The translations under genes and the position numbers were made by a program. The notes under the pieces were generated by a model. The model was not told the origin of the DNA, searched no databases, and worked only from the letters and a program-made list of their open reading frames with translations. Shown one piece after another: positions 56,035-64,000 of a stretch of DNA of 64,000 nucleotides. Source of the DNA: G963664225 sp964538065 (GTDB lineage Bacteria; Verrucomicrobiota; Verrucomicrobiia; Limisphaerales; UBA1319); assembly GCA_964538065.1 (NCBI GenBank), contig CAZIDG010000005.1, positions 27,131 to 91,130 on the forward strand. The letters are read 5' to 3'. The stretch's first letter is position 1. Each line of letters begins with the position of its first letter.

Positions 56035-58757
56035 TTAATTCGAGTTTATGGCTGACCACATCAGAATGGCACTGGCGGTGCCATCCATGGTCGGTTCATT
56101 GGACGAGTAATCATGCAGGTCATCGTGATAGACAGCACGGGGATCCTGGAATTCCGCCAATGGATCCGATTCAGTCAGGGTGACACCCTTAAGCGATTGA
56201 AAGATGCGTTCGTAAACCGGACCATCCACAAGCCCGCCACGCACACTTCGCCCCGTCAACCGGGCGGTCATCAAGTGGACATTCCTGGGGGCATTCACCC
56301 CCACCCCGGTGAACATCGTCATCCCCCAAGGGTTCCTGCCGAGCAACCAGTCCCGGTGACGCGCCGCAAACTCATGATAACGTGTATCCCCGCTCATCCG
56401 CTCGTAAAACAGCGATTGGGTGACCAGGGCAGCCAGAAGGTTGTTTGAGCACCAAATGAACGGCACACCGATGCCAAAGGGGTTCTGCTCAGACGCAACC
56501 CGGCATCGCTCGATGCCTTCCCGATACCACCCCTCCAGATCCTTCTGCATTGGGCTGTCCACAAGGTCATGCAAGCGAAAATGGCCCGCATTGAAGAAAG
56601 GATAATACTGGTAATGGCCGGTTTCCTTACGCCCCATCCAGGACTCCGCCCCCGCCAGACGCGCATACCGTTTGGCATCCGTGAGATATTTTTTCCTGCC
56701 GGTGGCACGATACAGCTCCGCCGCTCCCCATTCCATATCGTCCGCCCAGGTGGTTTCAGCATATCGATACGGCGCACTGTAGGAATTGCCCTGCTGAACA
56801 CCTTCCCTCGCGCGTCCCAGCCGATAGACCTCCTCTCCGGCGGTCAGGCACTGTCGTGCAAACGCCACCTGCTGCGGATCGTCCTTCCAAATCTGGTATG
56901 CCAGAGCCATGGCGGCAGCGTAACGACCGGTAAGGTTCGCCACGCCGGAGGATTCGCTCTTGTATCGTCCCAGGCCCTGAGGTTTGCCAGTGGCAAAATA
57001 AACCACTCTATTACTGCCCTTGCCCCAGCCATAGTCCGCACGTTCGTTTTGCGGAAGACGCCATCCGCAGTGGTCCCGATCATCCGCCACCTGGTGATAC
57101 AATTGATCCTTGGCAGGATGTANNNNNNNNNNNNNNNNNNNNNNNNNNNNNNNNNNNNNNNNNNNNNNNNNNNNNNNNNNNNNNNNNNNNNNNNNNNNNN
57201 NNNNNNNNNNNNNNNNNNNNNNCAGTGGTCCCGATCATCCGCCACCTGGTGATACAATTGATCCTTGGCAGGATGTAATTTGAGCATCCACCGCAACCCC
57301 CAGCGCGCCTCATCCAGGATGTCCGGCACGCCGTTGGTTCCAGGCAGACCCAAATCATTGACACGGTCAGAAAAGAGAGTTCCCGTTCGAGCCTGAGACT
57401 GGCCGCGGTCGAGTTGCCAGGCCAGCAACATTTGCGCTGTGGCGTTGCCTGAAGTCAGCAAATACTTCAGCAAATCGGCCGCATCGTGCCAACCGCCGCA
57501 TGCATCCAACGGAGATCCATAGGGCAAGGGCCCCTCGGCTGTGCGGCCATCGAATCCATGGCAATTCGTATTGAGCCAGGGATTAAAACCACAGCGCTGC
57601 TGCCGCATGAATTCCAATAACGTGTCAGGCAATGATCCCAAAGCGTCTTCCCCCACCGTAAAGGAGAGGGATTCCCCATTGTTCATCCGTATAAAATAGC
57701 GACCGGGCTTCTGCAACGCCGTGAAATCGAGTTCCGCAAAGCGGGTAAACCGTGCCCATGTTCCCTCCTGCTGCAACCGCGTTCGTCCGGCAAAGACCTG
57801 CCGTCCCGATTCCGCGGAAACCACCTCAAACTGCTCAGGCATCGGTCCAGTGCCAAAAGCCAGACCCAATTTGAGATCCCGGGAGCGATATCCCACTTCA
57901 TTGACACGCAGATGAACAGAAGGAGCGGATGGCAACAACTCATCCACACGCGCAAAGGAATAGCCACGCTTCTGGAGTTCATCGAGCAGCGCTGCAAAGC
58001 GATGATGCATCTTGTCCGTTCGGCCCGGACCGGCACCGACGTGCAACAGCAAAAGAAAACCATTCAGCCCCACAGGATCGCTCGTTTCGCGCTTGAGAAT
58101 GCTCTCCAAAATGGTCGCGGAGGACACAAAATTGGACTCCGACTCAAGGGTGTAGTCTGCCGCGGACCGGGTTCCCGGGGTGAGATTGACCAGCGTGAAA
58201 CCAAGACTGTGCGTCCACTCAACAATCTCGCGATTGTGGTGTTCGAAAGCAGGCAGAAAGAAACGCATTTGTCTGCGCGCCACCCCGAAACGGGCGAGTT
58301 CCAGGCAGTTATTCTCCACATCGGCTATGAATTCACCCTGTGACACCAGCGTTGCCCGGGGAGCACCCCATGAACAATAGAGCACATGCTTATCCGAATG
58401 AGGTCCTACATAATGCCCATCAGCAACCATCCGGCGCACCAGGGAACTGAATTCAGGATTGCGCAGGAAATCGCCGGTCAAAAAGAATGAGGCCTTCAGA
58501 TGGCGTGCAGCCAGAGCGTCAAGGATCACCGTGCCACCTTCGGCAAATTCATGCCCCGTGAAAACCAGGGCAAGCCGCCTATCCGTGGTGGGGCCCCGGA
58601 CCTGGGCACCCTCGCGATATTCGATCCTTTGGGAATTTAGAATTTGCACCTGCGGTGAGGATGCGGGTTGAGGCTCCTGTCCGAGAGCCGCCATGCAGAG
58701 GTCTCCCAGCAGGAGGATCAGAATCATCCGGCACACGATGAGGTGAAACGATGTCAT
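56035..58757 (-). CDS. Polysaccharide deacetylase-glycoside hydrolase family 9 fusion (interrupted by an assembly gap)
   Basis: 855 aa after the false gap is collapsed; start at the ATG 58757 (MTSFHLIVCRMILILLLGDL, a signal peptide), although the frame runs up to 59039. Domains: NodB-type carbohydrate esterase 4 (about 50-295), where motif 1 is TGHEFAEGG instead of the usual TFDDG while the zinc-ligand motif HSDKH is kept; a cellulase N-terminal Ig-like domain (about 305-385); and a GH9 (alpha/alpha)6 domain with GGWHDAADLLKY (nucleophile-side Asp), the NAPRNVHLM histidine segment and the acid Glu in SSNEPTMDGTASA. It probably deacetylates and cleaves an acetylated glucan or chitin-like polymer. 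Confidence 0.88.
57123..57222. other. Assembly gap (100 N) with 55-bp duplicated flanks
   Basis: Exactly 100 N; bases 57068-57122 are identical to 57223-57277. Removing the N and one copy restores the GH9 reading frame. Confidence 0.97.
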
Positions 58758-58767
58758 GTTGTGGGAC

Positions 58768-58795
58768 AGTCTAGTCGCTTCGATCCCGTTGAAAA
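58768..58795 (-). promoter_or_regulatory. Promoter candidate of the CE4-GH9 gene
   Basis: Reading leftward TTTTCA-16 nt-TAGACT, then 10 nt to the ATG at 58757. Confidence 0.35.
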
Positions 58796-58910
58796 GGGGT
58801 ATTTCCCGGGGGTAATGGAATGTCAGACCATTCCGGGGGCGCATTTGCGCTTGCGGGCACACCCATCTTGACGGCACCATGCTACTTCGCGTGCTTAACG
58901 TACATTTGCC

Positions 58911-59756
58911 ATGAAACAATTTGCCACCATCACCGTCATCGGACGCGACAGGACTGGCGTGGTTGCCGACGTCACGAGCTTTCTCTTTACCCAGAAGGCC
59001 AACATTGAAGGTCTGGAGGAGCAAGTGACGCGTGGTCAATTCAGCATGACGCTCCAGGCATCCTGGAAACCGTCACATCTGAATGAGGAATCCATCAAGG
59101 CAGGTCTGAACGTCCTGGGGCGCAAATTGGGCATGGAAATATCCTTCCGCCCCTTTAACCCGAAACGCAAGCAGCGCGCCGCCATTTTTGTCACCAAGGA
59201 ATCCCATTGTTTTGAGGGATTGATGAAGGCCTTCCGCAAGGGCATGCTCAAGGCCGAACCAGCCCTGGTTCTTTCCAATCGCAGTGACCTGGCCGCCATG
59301 GCCGCCCAATACAAAATCCCTTTCATCTGCATTCCGACACCGGATCGCGCCCAAGCCGAGCTTCAGGCGCTGGAGGAACTGGACAGACATGAGATTGACT
59401 TCGTCATCCTGGCCCGGTTCATGAAGATTTTGTCGCCCAACTTCGTGTGGCATTACAAAAACAAGATCATCAACATCCACCCCTCCCTGCTCCCCAGTTT
59501 CCCAGGCGCCCAGGCCTACCGCCAGGCTTACGAACGAGGGGTGAAAATCATTGGGGTCACAGCCCATTTTGTGACGATGCATCTGGATGAAGGTCCCATC
59601 ATTGCCCAGGATTCCTTCCATGTTCGGCCGAACATGGCTTTAAAAGACATCATCGCCTGTGGCCAGACCTTGGAAACCAAGGTGCTGGTGCGGGCAGTCC
59701 AACTGTATCTTACCAAACGACTGGATGTCTATTGGGGGGTGGTCAAACAGGTTTAA
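58911..59756 (+). CDS. purU: Formyltetrahydrofolate deformylase
   Basis: 281 aa, usual length. An N-terminal ACT domain (about 1-85; ATITVIGRDRTGVVADVTSF) that binds regulators is followed by the formyltransferase-fold domain with the catalytic Asn-His in IINIHPSLLPSFPGAQAY and the Asp in HLDEGPIIAQD. PurU releases formate from 10-formyl-THF, balancing the folate pool. The 3' end is followed after 9 bp by a tRNA gene on the opposite strand. Other formyltransferases (PurN) lack the ACT domain. Confidence 0.96.
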   Translation: MKQFATITVIGRDRTGVVADVTSFLFTQKANIEGLEEQVTRGQFSMTLQASWKPSHLNEESIKAGLNVLGRKLGMEISFRPFNPKRKQRAAIFVTKESHCFEGLMKAFRKGMLKAEPALVLSNRSDLAAMAAQYKIPFICIPTPDRAQAELQALEELDRHEIDFVILARFMKILSPNFVWHYKNKIINIHPSLLPSFPGAQAYRQAYERGVKIIGVTAHFVTMHLDEGPIIAQDSFHVRPNMALKDIIACGQTLETKVLVRAVQLYLTKRLDVYWGVVKQV

Positions 59757-59765
59757 GAAGGATTT

Positions 59766-59839
59766 TGGCTGTCCGACCTGGATTCGAACCAGGACAATAG
59801 CCTCCAAAGGGCTGTGTGCTACCGTTACACCATCGGACA
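59766..59839 (-). tRNA. tRNA-Gln (anticodon UUG)
   Basis: A 74-nt cloverleaf with a fully paired 7-bp acceptor stem TGTCCGA / TCGGACA, D-arm with AACGGTAGC loop, anticodon loop CTTTGGA (TTG), T-arm CCTGG-TTCGAAT-CCAGG, and an encoded CCA end. The outermost anticodon-stem pair is a C-A mismatch. Confidence 0.95.
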
Positions 59840-59939
59840 ACCTTGGGAGACAATAAAGCAAAGCCACCGGCGAATGCAAAGCCAAAAATAGGCCTGATTT
59901 GATGTCAGTTTTTAGCGACGCCGATCGAGTTCATTTACC

Positions 59940-60527
59940 ATGATTCGTACTATTCAAATGTTGTTCACGCCGTTTGCGGTGTGGGAGAAAATCAATGCTC
60001 GCAATGAGGGTGTCCTGCGCATCCTCGCACTGGAGTGGCTGCCGCTTCTGGCCCTGACAGCCCTGGTGGATGGCTATGCCCTGCTGCACTTTGGGTTGCG
60101 CCTGGGCGCGGACAATCCCCAGCACTATCTCCTTCCTCAAGTGGTTCACTATGAAATGGCCCTGGTGCTGGGCAGTCTGGTGGCCCTCTTTTTGGGGGCT
60201 AAACTCCTGCAAATGATCAGCGAAAACTTTCAATTACAGTCGTTTTTTGTGCGGGGTTTTCGGGTGGCGGCGTTTGGCCTGGCCCCCTTTTTATTGGCTC
60301 GCTGTCTAAATGCCATACCCGCTTTCAACCTCTGGGTGGGTATCGGTATCGGCACCGTGGGCTGCATTTATGTGCTCTACCATGGGATCTCGATGACCTT
60401 TCTGCCCGAACCCACCAAGGCGTTTGGCATGTATTTGGTCAGCGTCCTGATACTGGTCATTTTGAGCGTCCTGGTCCAATTGGTGGGGCTCATGGTAATC
60501 CAGGGGCGGTTTTCGTCAGCGACGTGA
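59940..60527 (+). CDS. Yip1-family integral membrane protein
   Basis: 195 aa with five predicted TM helices (about 28-50, 70-92, 103-122, 128-150, 162-187). The FTPFAVWEKINARNEG start and the GISMTFLPEPTKAFGMYLVS segment with a following hydrophobic helix match bacterial YIP1-domain proteins, which are unassigned membrane proteins. It overlaps the opposite-strand hydrolase gene tail to tail by 38 bp. No enzymatic motif. Confidence 0.8.
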   Translation: MIRTIQMLFTPFAVWEKINARNEGVLRILALEWLPLLALTALVDGYALLHFGLRLGADNPQHYLLPQVVHYEMALVLGSLVALFLGAKLLQMISENFQLQSFFVRGFRVAAFGLAPFLLARCLNAIPAFNLWVGIGIGTVGCIYVLYHGISMTFLPEPTKAFGMYLVSVLILVILSVLVQLVGLMVIQGRFSSAT

Positions 60528-62283
60528 GTAACTGCCGCAACTCCCGATCCTGCAGCCATAGCCGCTGATTCATCGAACTCAGCACGCCCAACTCACCCCG
60601 GGACCGGACACGGCTCGCGTAAGTCGTGAACAAGGCCTCCAACGGGGCCTTGTTCAGGGCTTCACGGGCCTTGAGGGCTTCCTGAGACAAGGATTCACCT
60701 GATATTCTGCCCGCCAGCCACTGTTCCTTGAGCCGATAGGCTGGCTCCAGACATTGCCCGGCTTCATCAAGAAGAAGCGTAAAACGAACGTTGGCCGCGA
60801 GCCATTTGAGGTTGGCTTTGTGTTTTACATCCTTCGCTCCATCAACGCATTGCAACACAAGAGCGAGATCTCTGGTCAATTGCTCACGCAAGGACGCGTT
60901 CAACCGTCCCCAGCTTGGATCATAGGCGTAGTACTCCGGTGAATCGGTGACAATAGCCTGCTGGCGATCCCAGCGGCAGAGCATCGGAGACAATACGTGA
61001 GCAGCCTGATCACCATACTGGCGGATACAATCCTGCTCGTAAAATGCTTCCACCGTAGGCGCTTGTGCAGGATTTCGTGCAAAGGTCGCAAAGGCATCCA
61101 GGTTCGCCCTCACATCCTCAGTGCGCCAGTGAATCGCAAGCACACCCTCGAGTTTCTGCTGTTCCGCCAGCACGACCTGGTCATGCAACAGCGAGACCCG
61201 TGGCTGTGGATGCCATAGCCGTGCATCACCCTCAAGCCAGGGAATGGCCCACACAGGGCGATCATGGGCAATTTCGGCCAGGACGGGCAATTGAGGATCC
61301 CAGCCCTGGTTTGGATTCAAACAGGTGAACACAACATCACGGGGCACAATGCGGTTCAAACCACGCAGGATGCCCGGCAGTTGCGCCCCCCCGCCCCATC
61401 CGCTGATCGCCAACTTCACCTTGGGCGCCTTGCGGGCTAGATATTCATGTGCCGCACGAATATAGGCCAGCGACCATACCCCGGTAAAACGAGCATCTTC
61501 ACCACCGGCATCGTCAAAGAGGCGTCCTTCCTCTTCCATGAGTTTACGGAAGCCCGCGCTGGGGCTGGCCTTCCCCACATACATCGTATGCTCATGGAGC
61601 CAGAGCCAGATCCAATCCACATCAGGATAGGCCTCCAAAAGGTTGTCCAGGGTGTTTCGAAGGATCTCCATCGATGCCGGGTGTGTGGGATCGGGCAGCA
61701 TCGTCCCGCGAATCATCGATTGGGGTGGCACAATGGATGCGAGTTCCGGCGGATGGATGCCAAATTCAAATCCAATCCCCACCTGGATGCCCCTCTTATG
61801 CGCATGGGCAATCACCTTGCGCATCAATCCCTGTGTGAACGCGTACTGTTCCTCATTGTTACGAGCCAGCAAGGCGCAATCCGCCCCGAAAGCAGAAGCT
61901 CCCTTGGGCAACTTGAACAAGCGATCGGTCCCAAAGGCGAAGTCCCTGACCTTCAACGGACGATATCCCCAACGAGCCGTCAGGGACGTATCCAGGGTTG
62001 CCAGTGGCAGGACATCCCGGTATGTCACCGCAACCAAGGGTTCCACATAGGATGCATACCGTTCCGCGCCCCCCGTATAGCAGTGGAAGGTGACATAATT
62101 CAGATCCAGGGCCTTGAGCCGGTCGAGGTAGACCACATAATCCGACTCATTCCAGGCCGTCGGGCCACAGAGGAAATTATGCCAGGGCAGAGTGCCGCGA
62201 ATCTTGAAAGGTGACTCCGCGGCTTCGACCGCGACTGTCGCCCATAGACATGCCAGTATCAGCCCTTGAATCATCGCTCGCAT
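60490..62283 (-). CDS. Secreted TIM-barrel glycoside hydrolase-like protein, family unassigned
   Basis: 597 aa from the ATG at 62283, fixed by a -10 box 7 nt upstream; further in-frame ATGs exist to 62319. Signal peptide (about 1-22). A barrel domain (about 25-400) with ALDLNYVTFHCYTGG, GIQVGIGFEFGIHPPEL, DVDWIWLWLHEHTMYVG and VVFTCLNPNQGW, a layout recalling GH20/GH67-type hydrolases, then a helical C-terminal region. The Glu in LWLHEHTMY or GFEFG could be catalytic. No family match by eye. Transcribed toward the Yip1 gene. Confidence 0.65.
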   Translation of the reverse strand: MRAMIQGLILACLWATVAVEAAESPFKIRGTLPWHNFLCGPTAWNESDYVVYLDRLKALDLNYVTFHCYTGGAERYASYVEPLVAVTYRDVLPLATLDTSLTARWGYRPLKVRDFAFGTDRLFKLPKGASAFGADCALLARNNEEQYAFTQGLMRKVIAHAHKRGIQVGIGFEFGIHPPELASIVPPQSMIRGTMLPDPTHPASMEILRNTLDNLLEAYPDVDWIWLWLHEHTMYVGKASPSAGFRKLMEEEGRLFDDAGGEDARFTGVWSLAYIRAAHEYLARKAPKVKLAISGWGGGAQLPGILRGLNRIVPRDVVFTCLNPNQGWDPQLPVLAEIAHDRPVWAIPWLEGDARLWHPQPRVSLLHDQVVLAEQQKLEGVLAIHWRTEDVRANLDAFATFARNPAQAPTVEAFYEQDCIRQYGDQAAHVLSPMLCRWDRQQAIVTDSPEYYAYDPSWGRLNASLREQLTRDLALVLQCVDGAKDVKHKANLKWLAANVRFTLLLDEAGQCLEPAYRLKEQWLAGRISGESLSQEALKAREALNKAPLEALFTTYASRVRSRGELGVLSSMNQRLWLQDRELRQLLTSLTKTAPGLP

Positions 62284-62290
62284 GGCCACG

Positions 62291-62319
62291 ATCATAGCCC
62301 ACGACGGCCGATGATTCAA
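62291..62319 (-). promoter_or_regulatory. Promoter of the TIM-barrel hydrolase, leaderless geometry
   Basis: Reading leftward TTGAAT-17 nt-TATGAT, then 7 nt to the ATG at 62283. Among the strongest box matches in the window. Confidence 0.6.
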
Positions 62320-62390
62320 TCACCGTTACTGGCATCGACCCTGGTGTGGGATGGGATGGCCAAGGCAGGCCCTCCTCTCCCTCATGTCCG

Positions 62391-63737
62391 TTATTCAGGC
62401 TGGATGATTAGTGTGTGGGTGACGGGTACAAAGGCGGCCTGGACATTGCGGACCAGCGGCTCGCGTTCGGCCTCTGTTCTGGCAACCACAGCAGCCATGT
62501 TGGTGCGGGCTTCGTTGCCATGGAAGAATTCTTTGATCTGACGGGTCTCAAAGGCCTGCTTGGCGGCGATGGCTTCATCGACCTTTTTAAACGCCTCGGA
62601 GAAGGGATTGGTTTCAAAATCAGCGGCCAGATTCACCCCCCTGGACAACTCTGCGGCGGAGTAAGACCTGGACGCTCCGCCCCAGGTGACCCGATACCGA
62701 TCCGCCGACATGCCCTTCACCCGGAGTGTCAGCCGATTGAGCTCCTGATTGAAAGGCACCAGGGCCATGCCAGATCGCAGGGAATTGTCATCATCGAGTT
62801 TGCCCGTGGCACAGAAGGGATAGCGCCGACTCGTCACCGTCAACATGCCCTCGGCGAAGCGATCCACCACATGCCCTTCTGTCGCACGTGCCCGGGCACT
62901 CTTGAGATTCACCTGCAGCGTCCCCAAATCGCCATCCAGCCCCATGGCCCGAAGATACCCATAGGCCATGATCAAGTGCCCGGCCCAGCCGGGATGCACA
63001 CCATCCTTGCCATTCACCGCGTATTCGGCTCCATAGCGCGAACGGGCCTCGAAACCACCGGAAAACAACGGCCAGAACATATCAGCAAAACGAACCCGTT
63101 CCTTGCTGGCAATATCCACATCGATATTGCGCAGGGCGCACAGGTGCAGATTGTGTTCCTCCAGCGTTCCGGAAGCCGACTTGACCCAACTGGCCACCTT
63201 CCCAACGCTTCCCGGCGATCCCAGGACGACTCGTGTGCCAGCCTCCTTGAAGGACCGAACCACCGCCGTGTAGTTGCTGCGGTACCAAAGCGCATTCGCC
63301 TCGTCATAGGGACGATAGCGATAGTCATTCATGCCGTAGCTCGTCGTGGCAACCGTCGGATGGAACCGCAGGCAATCGTTCGTCATGCGATGCAGAAAAC
63401 CCTCCGCAGTCTCACCGCTCCAGCCATATTGGCGCGTGGTTATATTCAACTGGGGCACACACACGGTGAGGTAGGTCTCGATAAGCCGTGAGTACATTTT
63501 CTGCTCGGTGATCGAGTCCCCCACAATCGCGAGGCGATCCCCCGGCTTGAGCATCAATCGGCCCGGTTTCGGGGCCTTCACGATCGTGAAATTCTCAAAA
63601 TACGGATCCTGGGGCTTGGACTCCAAATCCACCGCGTGCGTGCCAGGCTGTGAAATGAACAGGCCGACCGTCAAGCTGGCCCCCATCAAGACAAGACGGC
63701 CAGAAAGACCCGAAAACGCTTTTGCAACAAGGTTCAT
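62391..63737 (-). CDS. Secreted SGNH/GDSL-family esterase-like protein
   Basis: 448 aa. Signal peptide (about 1-35). SGNH domain: block I Ser in VGDSITEQKM (about residue 75), block III Asn in SYGMNDYRY, and block V Asp/His in DGVHPGWAGH. A C-terminal beta-rich region (about 265-448) may bind carbohydrate. SGNH enzymes of this kind remove acetyl groups from polysaccharides; the neighbouring hydrolase and CE4-GH9 genes fit that role. Start ATG 63737; no Shine-Dalgarno site. It is the last gene in the window. Confidence 0.85.
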   Translation of the reverse strand: MNLVAKAFSGLSGRLVLMGASLTVGLFISQPGTHAVDLESKPQDPYFENFTIVKAPKPGRLMLKPGDRLAIVGDSITEQKMYSRLIETYLTVCVPQLNITTRQYGWSGETAEGFLHRMTNDCLRFHPTVATTSYGMNDYRYRPYDEANALWYRSNYTAVVRSFKEAGTRVVLGSPGSVGKVASWVKSASGTLEEHNLHLCALRNIDVDIASKERVRFADMFWPLFSGGFEARSRYGAEYAVNGKDGVHPGWAGHLIMAYGYLRAMGLDGDLGTLQVNLKSARARATEGHVVDRFAEGMLTVTSRRYPFCATGKLDDDNSLRSGMALVPFNQELNRLTLRVKGMSADRYRVTWGGASRSYSAAELSRGVNLAADFETNPFSEAFKKVDEAIAAKQAFETRQIKEFFHGNEARTNMAAVVARTEAEREPLVRNVQAAFVPVTHTLIIQPE

Positions 63738-64000
63738 GGAAGTAATTTGTTATTGCCGGAGTGGAGTTTAGGTCACCATTTGAGTCATTCAAGAGGAAAC
63801 CCTTGAATGGCTTACTGTATATTCCTCGATCTATATGACCCTAATTTTGTATGGCCGCGTTCATCGCCTTTTTTCAATTTCACGCTCAGTAAAAATCGAA
63901 AAGGGAATTACCGACCTAAGAAAAACATTGTTTTTTTAAAATGGAGGGAATGTCAGCTTCATCTCGTCTGGGTTCCTGATTTTTGTATGTTATTGCGAAC
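63738..64000. other. Right-edge intergenic region
   Basis: 263 bp with no coding frame. It contains an 8-bp perfect inverted repeat CATTCAAG / CTTGAATG (63786-63809), upstream of the SGNH gene, which could be an operator. The remainder is AT-rich. Confidence 0.45.

Noticed and set aside
56035..59039. Apparent split of the GH9 gene and its extended start at 59039
   Set aside because: The split is the second false gap; the extended N-terminus reads back through the purU region, while a signal peptide starts at 58757.

Overview
The window looks like a draft-genome or metagenome-assembled scaffold from a member of Verrucomicrobiota. This is inferred from several features. There are two isolated pilin-like proteins with a GFTLIELLVVIAIIAILA helix and a C-terminal H-x9-DG motif. 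There are Tat-exported Gfo/Idh and sugar-isomerase-like proteins, tandem DUF1080 domains, LamG and BspA-type surface proteins with a FYR(V/L) C-terminal module, and many secreted glycoside hydrolases. Lentisphaerota or Kiritimatiellota are the alternatives. The two 100-N gaps (756-855 and 57123-57222) are each flanked by an exact 55-bp duplication. Collapsing 155 bp restores both broken genes (gltB and a CE4-GH9 fusion), so neither is a real frameshift.

Layout. 1-5 kb: gltB and the start of gltD (leftward). 5.3-8 kb: a BspA-like leucine-rich-repeat surface protein. 8.6-12.8 kb: release factor 3, two paralogous small membrane proteins, a LAB_N/zinc-ribbon protein and a TlpA-like thioredoxin. 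13-22 kb: a pilin-like protein, uvrB, rpoD-purN (overlapping), hisG, a 33-aa bS22/COX24-type ribosomal protein and a TPR lipoprotein. 22-31 kb: mostly unassigned envelope proteins, a coiled-coil/TPR protein, a second pilin-like protein and a 1259-aa multi-LamG protein. 31-38 kb: Gfo/Idh oxidoreductase, HEAT-repeat protein, a CarD/tudor-like small protein, a DUF3616-like protein and a TIM-barrel-like secreted protein. 38-41.5 kb: a tight queE-aminotransferase-rsmA-NUDIX operon. 41.5-47 kb: a GIDE-LemA fusion, groEL, groES and dnaK. 47-63.7 kb: a secreted carbohydrate-degradation region (clan GH-A hydrolase, Tat-exported sugar isomerase/epimerase, Gly/Pro-rich beta-helix protein, six-hairpin glycosidase, double DUF1080 protein, CE4-GH9 fusion, unassigned TIM-barrel hydrolase, SGNH esterase), interrupted by purU, tRNA-Gln and a Yip1-like membrane protein.

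How the parts work together. The housekeeping genes cover nitrogen assimilation, translation, DNA repair, the primary sigma factor, purine/histidine/queuosine synthesis and chaperones. The accessory genes point to a polysaccharide degrader that works in the periplasm or at the cell surface. Three separately located exported proteins (Gfo/Idh, sugar isomerase/epimerase, DUF1080) match the enzyme classes of the recently described keto-glycoside route of glycan breakdown.

The most interesting window-wide signal is regulatory. Many genes lack a Shine-Dalgarno sequence and instead have a -35/-10 pair whose -10 ends only 6-14 nt before the start codon (uvrB, queE, tlpA-like, DUF1080, the 60.5 kb hydrolase, a GIDE-LemA gene, dnaK, hisG, two TPR genes, prfC). 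This predicts leaderless or nearly leaderless mRNAs. I found no CRISPR array, insertion sequence, prophage or defence system.
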